From contig PVNI01000015.1 in NCBI GenBank assembly GCA_003001795.1, positions 62,001 to 126,000 of the forward strand: DNA of 64,000 bases. Direction: 5' to 3'. Position 1 is the first letter of the stretch, and the number at the start of each line of letters is the position of its first letter. This document shows positions 44,665 to 52,056 of this stretch, piece after piece. A model generated the notes under the pieces. The model worked only from the letters and a program-made list of their open reading frames with translations, did no database searches and had not been told where the DNA came from. The DNA comes from Actinomadura viridilutea (GTDB lineage: Bacteria > Actinomycetota > Actinomycetes > Streptosporangiales > Streptosporangiaceae). The translations under genes were made by a program, and so were the position numbers.

Positions 44665-46236
44665 TCAGGCGCGGCGGCGGGCGACGAGCACCGCGTCGTA
44701 CACGGTGACGTGACGGCCGTCGTGCCCCGCGTCGCGCGGACGGTCCTCGGCGACCAAGACCACCCACTCCCCCGGGTCGAGCGCGGACGCCAGTTCCCCG
44801 GCGCCGTACATCATGTCCGGGAAGCCGAGCGGGCGGCCTCCGGCGCGCCCGTCGACCCGGTGCCCGACGATCAGCAGCGTGCCGCCCGGGGCGACGGCGG
44901 CGGCCAGGCGGGCGAACAGGTCCCGCCGGGCCGCGGGCGGCAGGTGCAGGTAGTGGGCCGACACCAGGTCGTAAGCGCGTTCCGCGGGCGTGTGGGTGCG
45001 CAAGTCGGCGCGCGTCCACTCGACGCGGTCGGCGACGCCGGCGGCCTCGGCGCGCGCCGCGGCGCGTTCCAGCGCGGTGGCCGAGAAGTCGACGCCCGTC
45101 ACGCGCCAGCCCCGCTCGGCGAGCCACACCGCGTCGGCGCCCTCGCCGCAGCCCGCCTCCAGCGCCCGGCCGGGGCGCAGCGCGGCCGCCTCGGCGACGA
45201 GCTGCGGGTTCGGGTTCCCGCTCCACAGCGCGTCGCCGCCGCGGTAGCGCTCCTCCCAGGCGCCCTCCTCCAGGACCGCGCGGGCCCGTTCCCGGTAGTC
45301 CGCGACGGCGTCGCGGGTCTCCTCGGCGATGAGGTCGGCGTTGATCGCGGTACCCGCGGCGTACCCCTGGGCGGCGGCCGCGACGACCTTGGCCCCCGGG
45401 TCGGCGACGTTGCCCGCCGCCCACACGCCGGGCACGGACGTCGCGCCCGTCGCTTCGACGGCGATCCGGGTGCCGACCACATGGCCGTGCCGCTCCACCT
45501 CGACCGGCTTGAGACCGAGGGATTCCAGGAGGTCCGCGCGGGCGGTGTAGCGCGGCAGGACGACGAGCGCGTCGAGCGGGACGGCCTTCCCGGACTCCAG
45601 TCGTACACCGGTGAGCGCGTCCTCCGTCACTTCCAGGGCCGCGACGGGCCCGTCCACCACGGCGATCCCGCGCGCGGCGAGCCGCTGCGCCTCGTCGTCC
45701 CCCAGGGCGGGAGAGCGGTGCAGCAGGAGGACGACCTCAGAGCTCCACTGCCGCCACATGTTCGCCTGCTCCACCGCGGACGGCCCGGTCGCCAGGACGC
45801 CGATCCGCCGGTCGCGGACCTCCCAGCCGTGGCAGTACGGGCAGTGCAGCACCTCGCGCCCCCACCGCTCGGCCAGCCCGGGCACGTCGGGCAGCTCGTC
45901 GACGAGCCCGGTGGTCACCAGCAGCCGCCGCGCCCGCACGCCGCGCCCGTCGTCCAGCGTCACCTGGAACCAGACGTCGCGGCGCTCGGCGGACGCGACG
46001 CGGCCGGTGACGATGTCGACCCCGTACCGGGCCGCCTCCGCGCGCCCGTCCGCGAGCAGGTCGCCGGGCGGCGTGCCTTCGCGGCCCAGGTAGCCGTGCA
46101 TGTGTCCGGCCGGGGCGTTGCGCGGCTCCCCGGCGTCCACCACCAGCACCGAGCGCCGCGCCCGCGCGAGCGCCAGCGCCCCGCTGAGCCCGGCCGGCCC
46201 GCCGCCCGCTACCAGCACGTCGTAAGCCTCGTTCAC
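44665..46236 (-). CDS. Fused thioredoxin-reductase-like oxidoreductase and methyltransferase
   Basis: A 523-residue two-domain protein. Residues 1-310 are an FAD/NAD(P) oxidoreductase (VAGGGPAGLSGALALARARRS, LVTTGLVDELPDV, GVWAAGNVADPGAKVVAAAAQG). The redox centre is CPYCHGWE, as in GliT-like enzymes, with CxxC spaced by Pro-Tyr. Residues about 345-523 are a class I methyltransferase (ALEAGCGEGADAVWLAERGWRV, YDLVSAHYLHLPP). Such fusions exist in actinomycetes and may act in redox-sensing or detoxification of thiols. Start is the GTG at 46236. A perfect palindromic operator lies 70 bases upstream. Confidence 0.87.
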   Translation of the reverse strand: MNEAYDVLVAGGGPAGLSGALALARARRSVLVVDAGEPRNAPAGHMHGYLGREGTPPGDLLADGRAEAARYGVDIVTGRVASAERRDVWFQVTLDDGRGVRARRLLVTTGLVDELPDVPGLAERWGREVLHCPYCHGWEVRDRRIGVLATGPSAVEQANMWRQWSSEVVLLLHRSPALGDDEAQRLAARGIAVVDGPVAALEVTEDALTGVRLESGKAVPLDALVVLPRYTARADLLESLGLKPVEVERHGHVVGTRIAVEATGATSVPGVWAAGNVADPGAKVVAAAAQGYAAGTAINADLIAEETRDAVADYRERARAVLEEGAWEERYRGGDALWSGNPNPQLVAEAAALRPGRALEAGCGEGADAVWLAERGWRVTGVDFSATALERAAARAEAAGVADRVEWTRADLRTHTPAERAYDLVSAHYLHLPPAARRDLFARLAAAVAPGGTLLIVGHRVDGRAGGRPLGFPDMMYGAGELASALDPGEWVVLVAEDRPRDAGHDGRHVTVYDAVLVARRRA

Positions 46237-46305
46237 CGTGTGCGTCCTTCCGCTCGTTCGGATGGGTGACCACGGTGCGGTCCGCGCGGGTCCACCGCCA
46301 AAATT

Positions 46306-46324
46306 CGTTGCCGGTTCGGCAACG
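46306..46324. promoter_or_regulatory. Perfect palindrome CGTTGCCG-GTT-CGGCAACG between divergent genes
   Basis: Eight-base arms with a three-base centre lie between the fused oxidoreductase gene and the GNAT gene. The GNAT promoter's TAGCTT box is seven bases downstream of the palindrome, so a bound protein would block it. An ArsR-, MarR- or TetR-type repressor is likely; none is adjacent. Confidence 0.7.
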
Positions 46325-46342
46325 ACCGCCTAGCTTCAGGCC

Positions 46343-46903
46343 ATGGCCGGCGACCTCGGGGACGGCGTCATCACGTGGCGCCGCGTCGGCGAGGCGGACT
46401 TCGCGCTGCTGCGCGAGTGGCTGCGCCGCCCGCACGTGGCCCGCTGGTGGAACCACGACACGTCCCCGGAGGCGGTGCGGCGCGACTTCGGTCCCGCGGC
46501 GAGAGGCGAGGAGCCGTCCGAGGACCTGCTCGCCCTTCTGGACGGGCGGCCCGTCGGGCTGGTGCAGCGCTGTCGTCTGGCCGACTATCCCGACTACCTG
46601 GCCGAGCTGTCCGCGATCGCCGCGGTGCCCGACGGCGCGTTCACCATCGACTACCTGATCGGCGACCCGGCGCTGACCGGCCGGGGCCTGGGCTCGCGGC
46701 TGCTCGCCGACGTCGTCCGGCGCACCTGGGACGACCATCCCGACGCGGCGGCGATCCTCGTGCCCGTGCCGGCGGCCAATCGCGCCTCGTGGCGGGCCCT
46801 GGAGAAGGCGGGCCTGCGCCGCGTGGGTGAAGGGGACCTGGAGCCCGACAACCCCGACGTCGGCCCGGCCCACTACGTGTACCGCATCGACAGGCCCGCA
46901 TGA
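46343..46903 (+). CDS. GNAT acetyltransferase, AAC(6')-like
   Basis: A 186-residue GNAT. The start ITWRRVGEADFALLREWLRRPHVARWW resembles AAC(6')-Ib and IucB-like acetyltransferases; the CoA loop is TGRGLGSRLL, followed by VPVPAANRASWRALEKAGLRRVGEG. It acetylates an amine on an unknown small molecule; the aminoglycoside link is only by similarity. The ATG follows a TAGCTT box by six bases with no ribosome binding site, so it is likely leaderless. Under control of the palindrome at 46306. Confidence 0.83.
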   Translation: MAGDLGDGVITWRRVGEADFALLREWLRRPHVARWWNHDTSPEAVRRDFGPAARGEEPSEDLLALLDGRPVGLVQRCRLADYPDYLAELSAIAAVPDGAFTIDYLIGDPALTGRGLGSRLLADVVRRTWDDHPDAAAILVPVPAANRASWRALEKAGLRRVGEGDLEPDNPDVGPAHYVYRIDRPA

Positions 46904-46915
46904 GGCGGACAGTCC

Positions 46916-46967
46916 GATCGCGCCCGTTCTGATAGTGCCCGTTCCGATCGCGCCCGTTCCGATAGCG
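46916..46967. repeat. 15-bp tandem repeat with alternating units
   Basis: Three units, GATCGCGCCCGTTCT, GATAGTGCCCGTTCC and GATCGCGCCCGTTCC, then a partial GATAGCG. They fill the short gap between the GNAT gene and the DUF72 gene, ending ten bases before its ATG. Confidence 0.88.
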
Positions 46968-46976
46968 TCTGGCGTC

Positions 46977-47828
46977 ATGCGGCTTCACGTGGGATGCGCG
47001 ATGTGGTCTCATGCGCCATGGCAGGGGCGCTTCCTCCCCCATCCGCTCGCCCCCGCCGAGCGCCTGCGCGCCTACGCGAGCTGGTGCAACGCCGTGGAGG
47101 GCAACACGACCTTCTACGCGACTCCGTCGCGGAGCACGGTGGAGTCCTGGGCGCGGCAGACCGGCCCGGGCTTCCGCTTCCTGCTCAAACTGCCGAAGGC
47201 GATCACGCACGAGCGCCGTCTGCACGGCGGCGAGGAGGAGCTGCGCGCGTTCCTGGACGCGATCGAACCGTTGGGGCCTCGGGCGCACGCGCTGTGGGTG
47301 CAGCTGCCGGGCTCGTTCGGCCCGTCCGACCTCGGCGCGCTGGCGGCGTTCCTGCGCAGGCTGCCGCGCTCGTACGGATGCGCGGTGGAGGTCCGGCACC
47401 GCGCGTTCTTCGAAGACGAGCGGTCCGAACGGCTCCTGGAGCGCGTGCTCGGCGGGGTCGGCGCCGAGTGGGTGCCGTTCGACACCACCGCGTTCTTCAA
47501 GAGCCCGCCGACCAGCGACGCCGAGCGGGACGCGTGGACGAAAAAGCCGCGCCTGCCGTACCGGTCGCGGGCCCTCACCGGCCGCCCGGTCGTGCGCTAC
47601 CTCGGGCGGGACGACACCGCGCGCACCGTCGAGGGCTGGCGGCGCTGGGTCGAGACGGTCGCCGGGTGGCTGCGCGAAGGACGCTCGCCCACGGTGTTCG
47701 TGCACACCCCCGACAACGCCGAGGCCCTGCCGCTGGCCCGCCGGTTCCACGAGGAGGTCCGGGCCGTCGTGCCGGAAGTGGAGCCGCTGCCCGAGCCGGT
47801 ACCCGCCGAGCCGCCGACGCTGTTCTGA
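46977..47828 (+). CDS. DUF72 (YecE-like) TIM-barrel protein
   Basis: A 283-residue DUF72 protein: VGCAMWSHAPWQGRFLP, YASWCNAVEGNTTFYATPSRSTVESWARQTGPGFRFLLKLPKAITH (split between two family blocks) and FVHTPDNAEALPLARRF. The fold is a TIM barrel and the reaction is unknown. The ATG at 46977 lies directly after the 15-base repeats with no ribosome binding site, so expression is likely leaderless or repeat-dependent. Confidence 0.9.
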   Translation: MRLHVGCAMWSHAPWQGRFLPHPLAPAERLRAYASWCNAVEGNTTFYATPSRSTVESWARQTGPGFRFLLKLPKAITHERRLHGGEEELRAFLDAIEPLGPRAHALWVQLPGSFGPSDLGALAAFLRRLPRSYGCAVEVRHRAFFEDERSERLLERVLGGVGAEWVPFDTTAFFKSPPTSDAERDAWTKKPRLPYRSRALTGRPVVRYLGRDDTARTVEGWRRWVETVAGWLREGRSPTVFVHTPDNAEALPLARRFHEEVRAVVPEVEPLPEPVPAEPPTLF

Positions 47829-47895
47829 CCTCCGGCTCCGCGCGGCCGACGGGCGTCCCCCCGACGGCCGGACGCGGCCGGGTTAAGGTGCGGGC

Positions 47896-48528
47896 ATGCG
47901 CGACGTCCCGCCGGAGCTGGCCGACCATCCGGACCGGCTGCGCTGGAACGCCAAGTACGCCGAGGCCGCGCGGCGCGCCGACGGCGCGGCCGCCGAAGCG
48001 TTCCCCGTGCATCCGCTGGCCGAGCGCGTCCTGGCGGCGCCGCCGCCCGACGGGCCGATGCTCGACCTGGCCTGCGGCCTGTCGGGCGCCGCGCTGCTGG
48101 CGGCCGCGGCCGGACGCGCCGTGACGGCGGTGGACGTGTCGGAGGCGGCGCTCGACCTGCTCGACGCCGAGGCCCGGCGGCGCGGGGTGCGCGATCTGAT
48201 CACGCTCGTGCAGGCCGACCTGGGCGCGTGGCGGCCCCCGGCCGGGCGGTACGCGTTCGTGCTGTGCGCCGGCTTCTGGGACCGGTCGGTCTTCGGGCCC
48301 GCGGCGGCGGCCGTGGCGCCCGGCGGGATGCTCGGCTGGGAGGCGTTCACGGACGACGCGCGGCGCGTGCGGCCCGGGCTGCCCGCCGAGTGGTGTCTGG
48401 CCCCCGGCGAGCCCGCCGCGCTGCTCCCCGACGATTTCGCCGTTCTCGAACAACGCGACCTGCCGGATGCCCGGCGTGGCACCAAACGGCGGATGCTCGC
48501 GCAGCGCACGGCGGGCCGGCACCGCTGA
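47896..48528 (+). CDS. Class I methyltransferase, TehB-like
   Basis: A 210-residue protein with WNAKYAEAARR near the start, MLDLACGLSGAALLAAAAGRAVTAVDVSEAAL and a late PDDFAVLEQRDLPDARRGTKRRMLAQRT; the layout resembles small TehB/tellurite-type methyltransferases. Substrate unknown. The ATG lies six bases after TAAGGT and has no ribosome binding site, so it is likely leaderless. Confidence 0.82.
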   Translation: MRDVPPELADHPDRLRWNAKYAEAARRADGAAAEAFPVHPLAERVLAAPPPDGPMLDLACGLSGAALLAAAAGRAVTAVDVSEAALDLLDAEARRRGVRDLITLVQADLGAWRPPAGRYAFVLCAGFWDRSVFGPAAAAVAPGGMLGWEAFTDDARRVRPGLPAEWCLAPGEPAALLPDDFAVLEQRDLPDARRGTKRRMLAQRTAGRHR

Positions 48529-48698
48529 TCCGTCACCGCCAGGGGTTTCCCGGACGGACCGCAGCCCGGTTTTCGGCGGCGCCGAGTCGCGCCGCGTCCC
48601 TGACGGATGATCAAGACGCGGTTAGGGTGCGGGGGTGCCCGCCCCGGACGCCTTCCGAGGCGACCGCCCCCCGATCCCCCATGCCCCTGGAGAGGACG

Positions 48699-49931
48699 AT
48701 GCAGTCTTCCGCAGTCGCCCCGCTCGTCATCGATCCCACCGGCCGGGACATCCACGGCGAGGCCGCCCGCATCCGCGAGCGCGGCCCCGTGACGAGGATC
48801 GAACTTCCGGGCGGCATCGAGGCGTGGGCGGTCAGCGATCCGGACCTGATCCGCTCCCTGCTCACCGACCCCCGAGTCTCCAAGGACCCCTACCAGCACT
48901 GGCCGACCTGGATCAACGGCGAGATCTCCCAGGAGTGGCCGCTGTTCGCCTGGGTGGTCGCGCGCAACATGCTCACCGCCTACGGCGACGACCACCGGCG
49001 GCTGCGCCGCCTGGTCTCCAGCGCGTTCACCGCGCGCCGCACCGCCGCGATGCGTCCCCGGATCGAGGCGATCGCCGCCGAGCTGCTCGACGAGCTGGAC
49101 GCCGAGCCCCCGGGCACCGTGGTGGACCTGCGGGAGCGCTACGCCTACCCGCTGCCGATCCAGGTGATCTGCGAGCTGTTCGGCGTCCAGGACGCCGCGG
49201 CCCGCGCGGAGATGCGCCGCTGCACCGACTCGTTCTTCCACACCTCCGCCGGCCCGGAGGAGGTGGTGCACGCCTACACGCGGATGCAGCAGCTGCTGGG
49301 CGAGCTGGTCGCCGCCAAGCGGGAGACGCCCGGCGACGACCTGTCCACGGCGCTGATCGCGGCCCGCGACGACGCCTCGCGGCTGTCGGAGCAGGAGCTC
49401 ATCGACACCCTCATGCTGATGATCAGCGCGGGCCACGAGACGACCGTCAACCTGCTCGGCAACGCGGCGCACATGCTGCTCACCCACCGCGACCAGCTGG
49501 ACATGGTCCGGGACGGGCGGGCGAGCTGGGACGACGTCATCGAGGAGACGCTGCGCGTCGAGGGGCCGATCGCCAACATCCCGATCCGCTTCGCCGTCGA
49601 GGACATCCCCCTGGACTGCGGGGTCACCCTGCGGCAGGGCGAGCCGATCATCATCTGCCTGGACGCCGCCGACCGCGACCCGAAGGTGCACGGGCCCGAC
49701 GCCGACCGCTTCGACGTCACCCGCGCCGACAAGGAGCACATGGCGTTCGGTCACGGCGTGCACTACTGCCTGGGCGCGCCGCTGGCGAGGCTGGAGGCGT
49801 CGATCGCGCTCCCCGCCCTGTTCGACCGCTTCCCGGACATCGCGCTCGCCGCCGGCCCCGGGGAGCCCGCGCCGCAGGAGTCGTTCATCTCCAACGGGCG
49901 CCGCACGCTGCCCGTCCGGCTGAAGGGCTGA
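48699..49931 (+). CDS. Cytochrome P450, CYP107-like
   Basis: A 410-residue P450. Heme ligand Cys357 lies in AFGHGVHYCLGAPLARLE, the I-helix is AGHETT (244-249), and the ExxR pair is in EETLR (283-286). It resembles streptomycete P450s of the CYP107/105 group that hydroxylate macrolides and drugs, but no biosynthetic genes are near. The ATG at 48699 is chosen because GGAGAGG is closely upstream. A large hairpin follows. Confidence 0.93.
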   Translation: MQSSAVAPLVIDPTGRDIHGEAARIRERGPVTRIELPGGIEAWAVSDPDLIRSLLTDPRVSKDPYQHWPTWINGEISQEWPLFAWVVARNMLTAYGDDHRRLRRLVSSAFTARRTAAMRPRIEAIAAELLDELDAEPPGTVVDLRERYAYPLPIQVICELFGVQDAAARAEMRRCTDSFFHTSAGPEEVVHAYTRMQQLLGELVAAKRETPGDDLSTALIAARDDASRLSEQELIDTLMLMISAGHETTVNLLGNAAHMLLTHRDQLDMVRDGRASWDDVIEETLRVEGPIANIPIRFAVEDIPLDCGVTLRQGEPIIICLDAADRDPKVHGPDADRFDVTRADKEHMAFGHGVHYCLGAPLARLEASIALPALFDRFPDIALAAGPGEPAPQESFISNGRRTLPVRLKG

Positions 49932-49983
49932 CGGCCCGGCACCCCTCCGGCGTCGACCGGCCGACCGGCCTCGCCGTGAGATC

Positions 49984-50042
49984 GCCGGGTCCGGCGGGGA
50001 CGAGCCGCCCGCTGACCGGCTCGTCGCGCCGCCGGACCCGGC
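49984..50042. terminator. Large hairpin between convergent P450 and isomerase genes
   Basis: The arms begin GCCGGGTCCGGCG at 49984 and end with the complementary CGCCGGACCCGGC at 50030-50042; an inner stem GACGAGCC/GGCTCGTC continues it. About 21 pairs with one small bulge. Likely bidirectional terminator. Confidence 0.8.
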
Positions 50043-50054
50043 CGCCCGGTCGCG

Positions 50055-51068
50055 TCAGTCGTCCGCGCCGCCGAAGGCGGCGTCGAACGCGGCGGCGGGC
50101 GGCTCGATGGCCGACAGCCGCCGGACGATCTCCAGGGCCTCGGGGGCGCCCATCAGGCGGTCCATCCCCGCGTCCTCCCACTCGATGGAGATGGGGCCGT
50201 CGTAGCCGATCGTGTTGAGGGCGCGGAAGCAGTCCTCCCACGGCACGTCGCCGCGCCCGGTGGAGATGAAGTCCCAGCCGCGCCGCGGGTCGGCCCACGG
50301 CAGGTGGGAGCCGAGGCGGCCGCGGCGCCCGTCCGCGCGCCGCACCTTGGTGTCCTTGCAGTCCACGTGGTAGATGCGGTCGCGGAAGTCGAGCAGGAAG
50401 TTCACCGGGTCGATGTCCTGCCAGACCATGTGCGAGGGGTCCCAGTTGAGGCCGAACGCGGGCCGGTGCCCGATCGCCTCCAGGGTCCGCACCGTCGACC
50501 AGTAGTCGTAGGCGATCTCGCTGGGGTGGACCTCGTGCGCGAACCGCACCCCCACCTCGTCGAACACGTCCAGGATCGGGTTCCACCGCTCGGCGAAGTC
50601 CTCGTACCCCCGTTCGATCATCGACGGCGGCACCGGCGGGAACATCGCGACGGTGTGCCAGATCGACGAGCCGGTGAACCCGACCACGGTGTTCACGCCG
50701 AGCTTGGCGGCCGCGCGGGCGGTGTTCTTCATCTCCTCGGCGGCGCGGCGCCGCACCCCCTCGGGCTCGCCGTCGCCCCAGATCCGCTCGGGCAGGATCG
50801 CCTTGTGCCGCTCGTCGATCGGGTGGTCGCACACCGCCTGCCCGACCAGGTGGTTGGAGATCGTCCAGACCTTCAGGTCGTACTTGGCGAGGGTCTCCAG
50901 CTTGCGCGGGACGTAGGAGTCGTCGGCGAGGGCCTTGTCGACCTCGAAGTGGTCGCCCCAGCAGGCGATCTCCAGTCCGTCGTAGCCCCACTGGGAGGCC
51001 AGCCGGCAGACCTCCTCGAACGGCAGGTCCGCCCACTGGCCGGTGAACAGGGTGATCGGTCGTGGCAT
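50055..51068 (-). CDS. Sugar phosphate isomerase/epimerase (TIM barrel)
   Basis: A 337-residue AP_endonuc_2/IolE-like barrel with metal-binding motifs: VCRLASQWGYDGLEIACWGDHFEV, VVGFTGSSIWH, FAHEVHPSEIAYDYW, FGLNWDPSHMVWQDIDP, YHVDCKDTKV and ISIEWEDAGMD. The Glu, Asp, His, Glu set is intact. It is cytosolic and ends the long carbohydrate operon. The substrate is likely a keto-sugar or inosose delivered by the dehydrogenase upstream. Confidence 0.88.
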   Translation of the reverse strand: MPRPITLFTGQWADLPFEEVCRLASQWGYDGLEIACWGDHFEVDKALADDSYVPRKLETLAKYDLKVWTISNHLVGQAVCDHPIDERHKAILPERIWGDGEPEGVRRRAAEEMKNTARAAAKLGVNTVVGFTGSSIWHTVAMFPPVPPSMIERGYEDFAERWNPILDVFDEVGVRFAHEVHPSEIAYDYWSTVRTLEAIGHRPAFGLNWDPSHMVWQDIDPVNFLLDFRDRIYHVDCKDTKVRRADGRRGRLGSHLPWADPRRGWDFISTGRGDVPWEDCFRALNTIGYDGPISIEWEDAGMDRLMGAPEALEIVRRLSAIEPPAAAFDAAFGGADD

Positions 51069-51144
51069 CTCGCTCCTCGTTTCGGGTCGCGGCCGTGGCC
51101 GGGCGGCGCGGGCACCGCCCGGCCACGGCCTGCGTGCGCTTCGG

Positions 51145-51990
51145 TCACTTCGGGAACCGGACGGCGCGCAGGTAGTCGTATCCGACCTTGGCCGTGTGCA
51201 ACGGCGCCGTCGGCTCGTCGTGCTCGACGATGTACTCCAGGACCCCCGCCTCTCGGGAGTGGGAGAAGATCCGCGGGAAGTCGATGGTCCCGGTGCCGAG
51301 GTCGGCGAACGAGCCGTCGGCCGCGCGGTCCTTGACGTGGTACTGCAGGATGCGGTGCCGGTTGGCGTGGATGAGCTCCACGGGGTCGCGGCCTCCGGTG
51401 ACCGCCCAGTACAGGTCCAGCTCCAGGTGGACGTAGCGGTGGTCGGTGCGGGAGGTGAGGATGTCCCACGGCACCTCGCCGGTGGGCAGCGCCTGGAACT
51501 CGTGCGCGTGGTTGTGGTAGCCGAAGCGCAGCCCGTACCTGCAGGCGAGCCGTCCCGCCTCGTTGAGGTCGTCGGCCAGCTTCTTCCACTCGTCGGCCGT
51601 GGAGAACTGCGCCCACGCCACGACCGCGAAGCGCTGCCCCAGCGTGCGGCAGTCCTCGAACACCGGGTTCATGTCCTCGGCGAGGGAGACGTGCCCGGAC
51701 GTGGCGCGCAGGCCGTAGCGGTCGAGGATCCGCCGGAACTCCGCCGCGGTGCGGCCGTGGGTGCCGGCGAGCTCGACCTTGCGGTAGCCGATCTCGGCGA
51801 GGGCGCGCAGCGTCCCCTCCAGGTCCTGCGACAGGACGTTGCGCAGCGTGTAGAGCTGGATGCTGATGGCGCCGCGCGGCACCCGACCGCGGCCGCCGCC
51901 TGCGGCGTGCGCGGTGCCGGGAAGGGCGGCGAGGCCGAGTCCGAGCGCGGCGGCGCCGCCCAGCAGGGTACGGCGGTTGATCTCGTGCAC
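51145..51990 (-). CDS. Tat-exported TIM-barrel isomerase/epimerase
   Basis: A 281-residue protein. The N-terminus NRRTLLGGAAALGLGLAALPGTAHA has a Tat twin-arginine motif and an AHA cleavage site. The mature part is a sugar-phosphate-isomerase-like barrel: AISIQLYTLRNVLSQD, EIGYRKVELAGTHG, YGLRFGYHNHAHEFQ, VHLELDLYWAVTGG and YHVKDRAADG. The metal-binding residues look intact. Export means the substrate cannot be an intracellular sugar phosphate. It follows the secreted dehydrogenase gene by 66 bases. Confidence 0.88.
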   Translation of the reverse strand: MHEINRRTLLGGAAALGLGLAALPGTAHAAGGGRGRVPRGAISIQLYTLRNVLSQDLEGTLRALAEIGYRKVELAGTHGRTAAEFRRILDRYGLRATSGHVSLAEDMNPVFEDCRTLGQRFAVVAWAQFSTADEWKKLADDLNEAGRLACRYGLRFGYHNHAHEFQALPTGEVPWDILTSRTDHRYVHLELDLYWAVTGGRDPVELIHANRHRILQYHVKDRAADGSFADLGTGTIDFPRIFSHSREAGVLEYIVEHDEPTAPLHTAKVGYDYLRAVRFPK

Positions 51991-52056
51991 TGCGGGTCCC
52001 CTTTCGGAGGGCGGGCCCCGTCCCGCCGCTCGGGGACGGCGGGACGGGGCGAGGGG

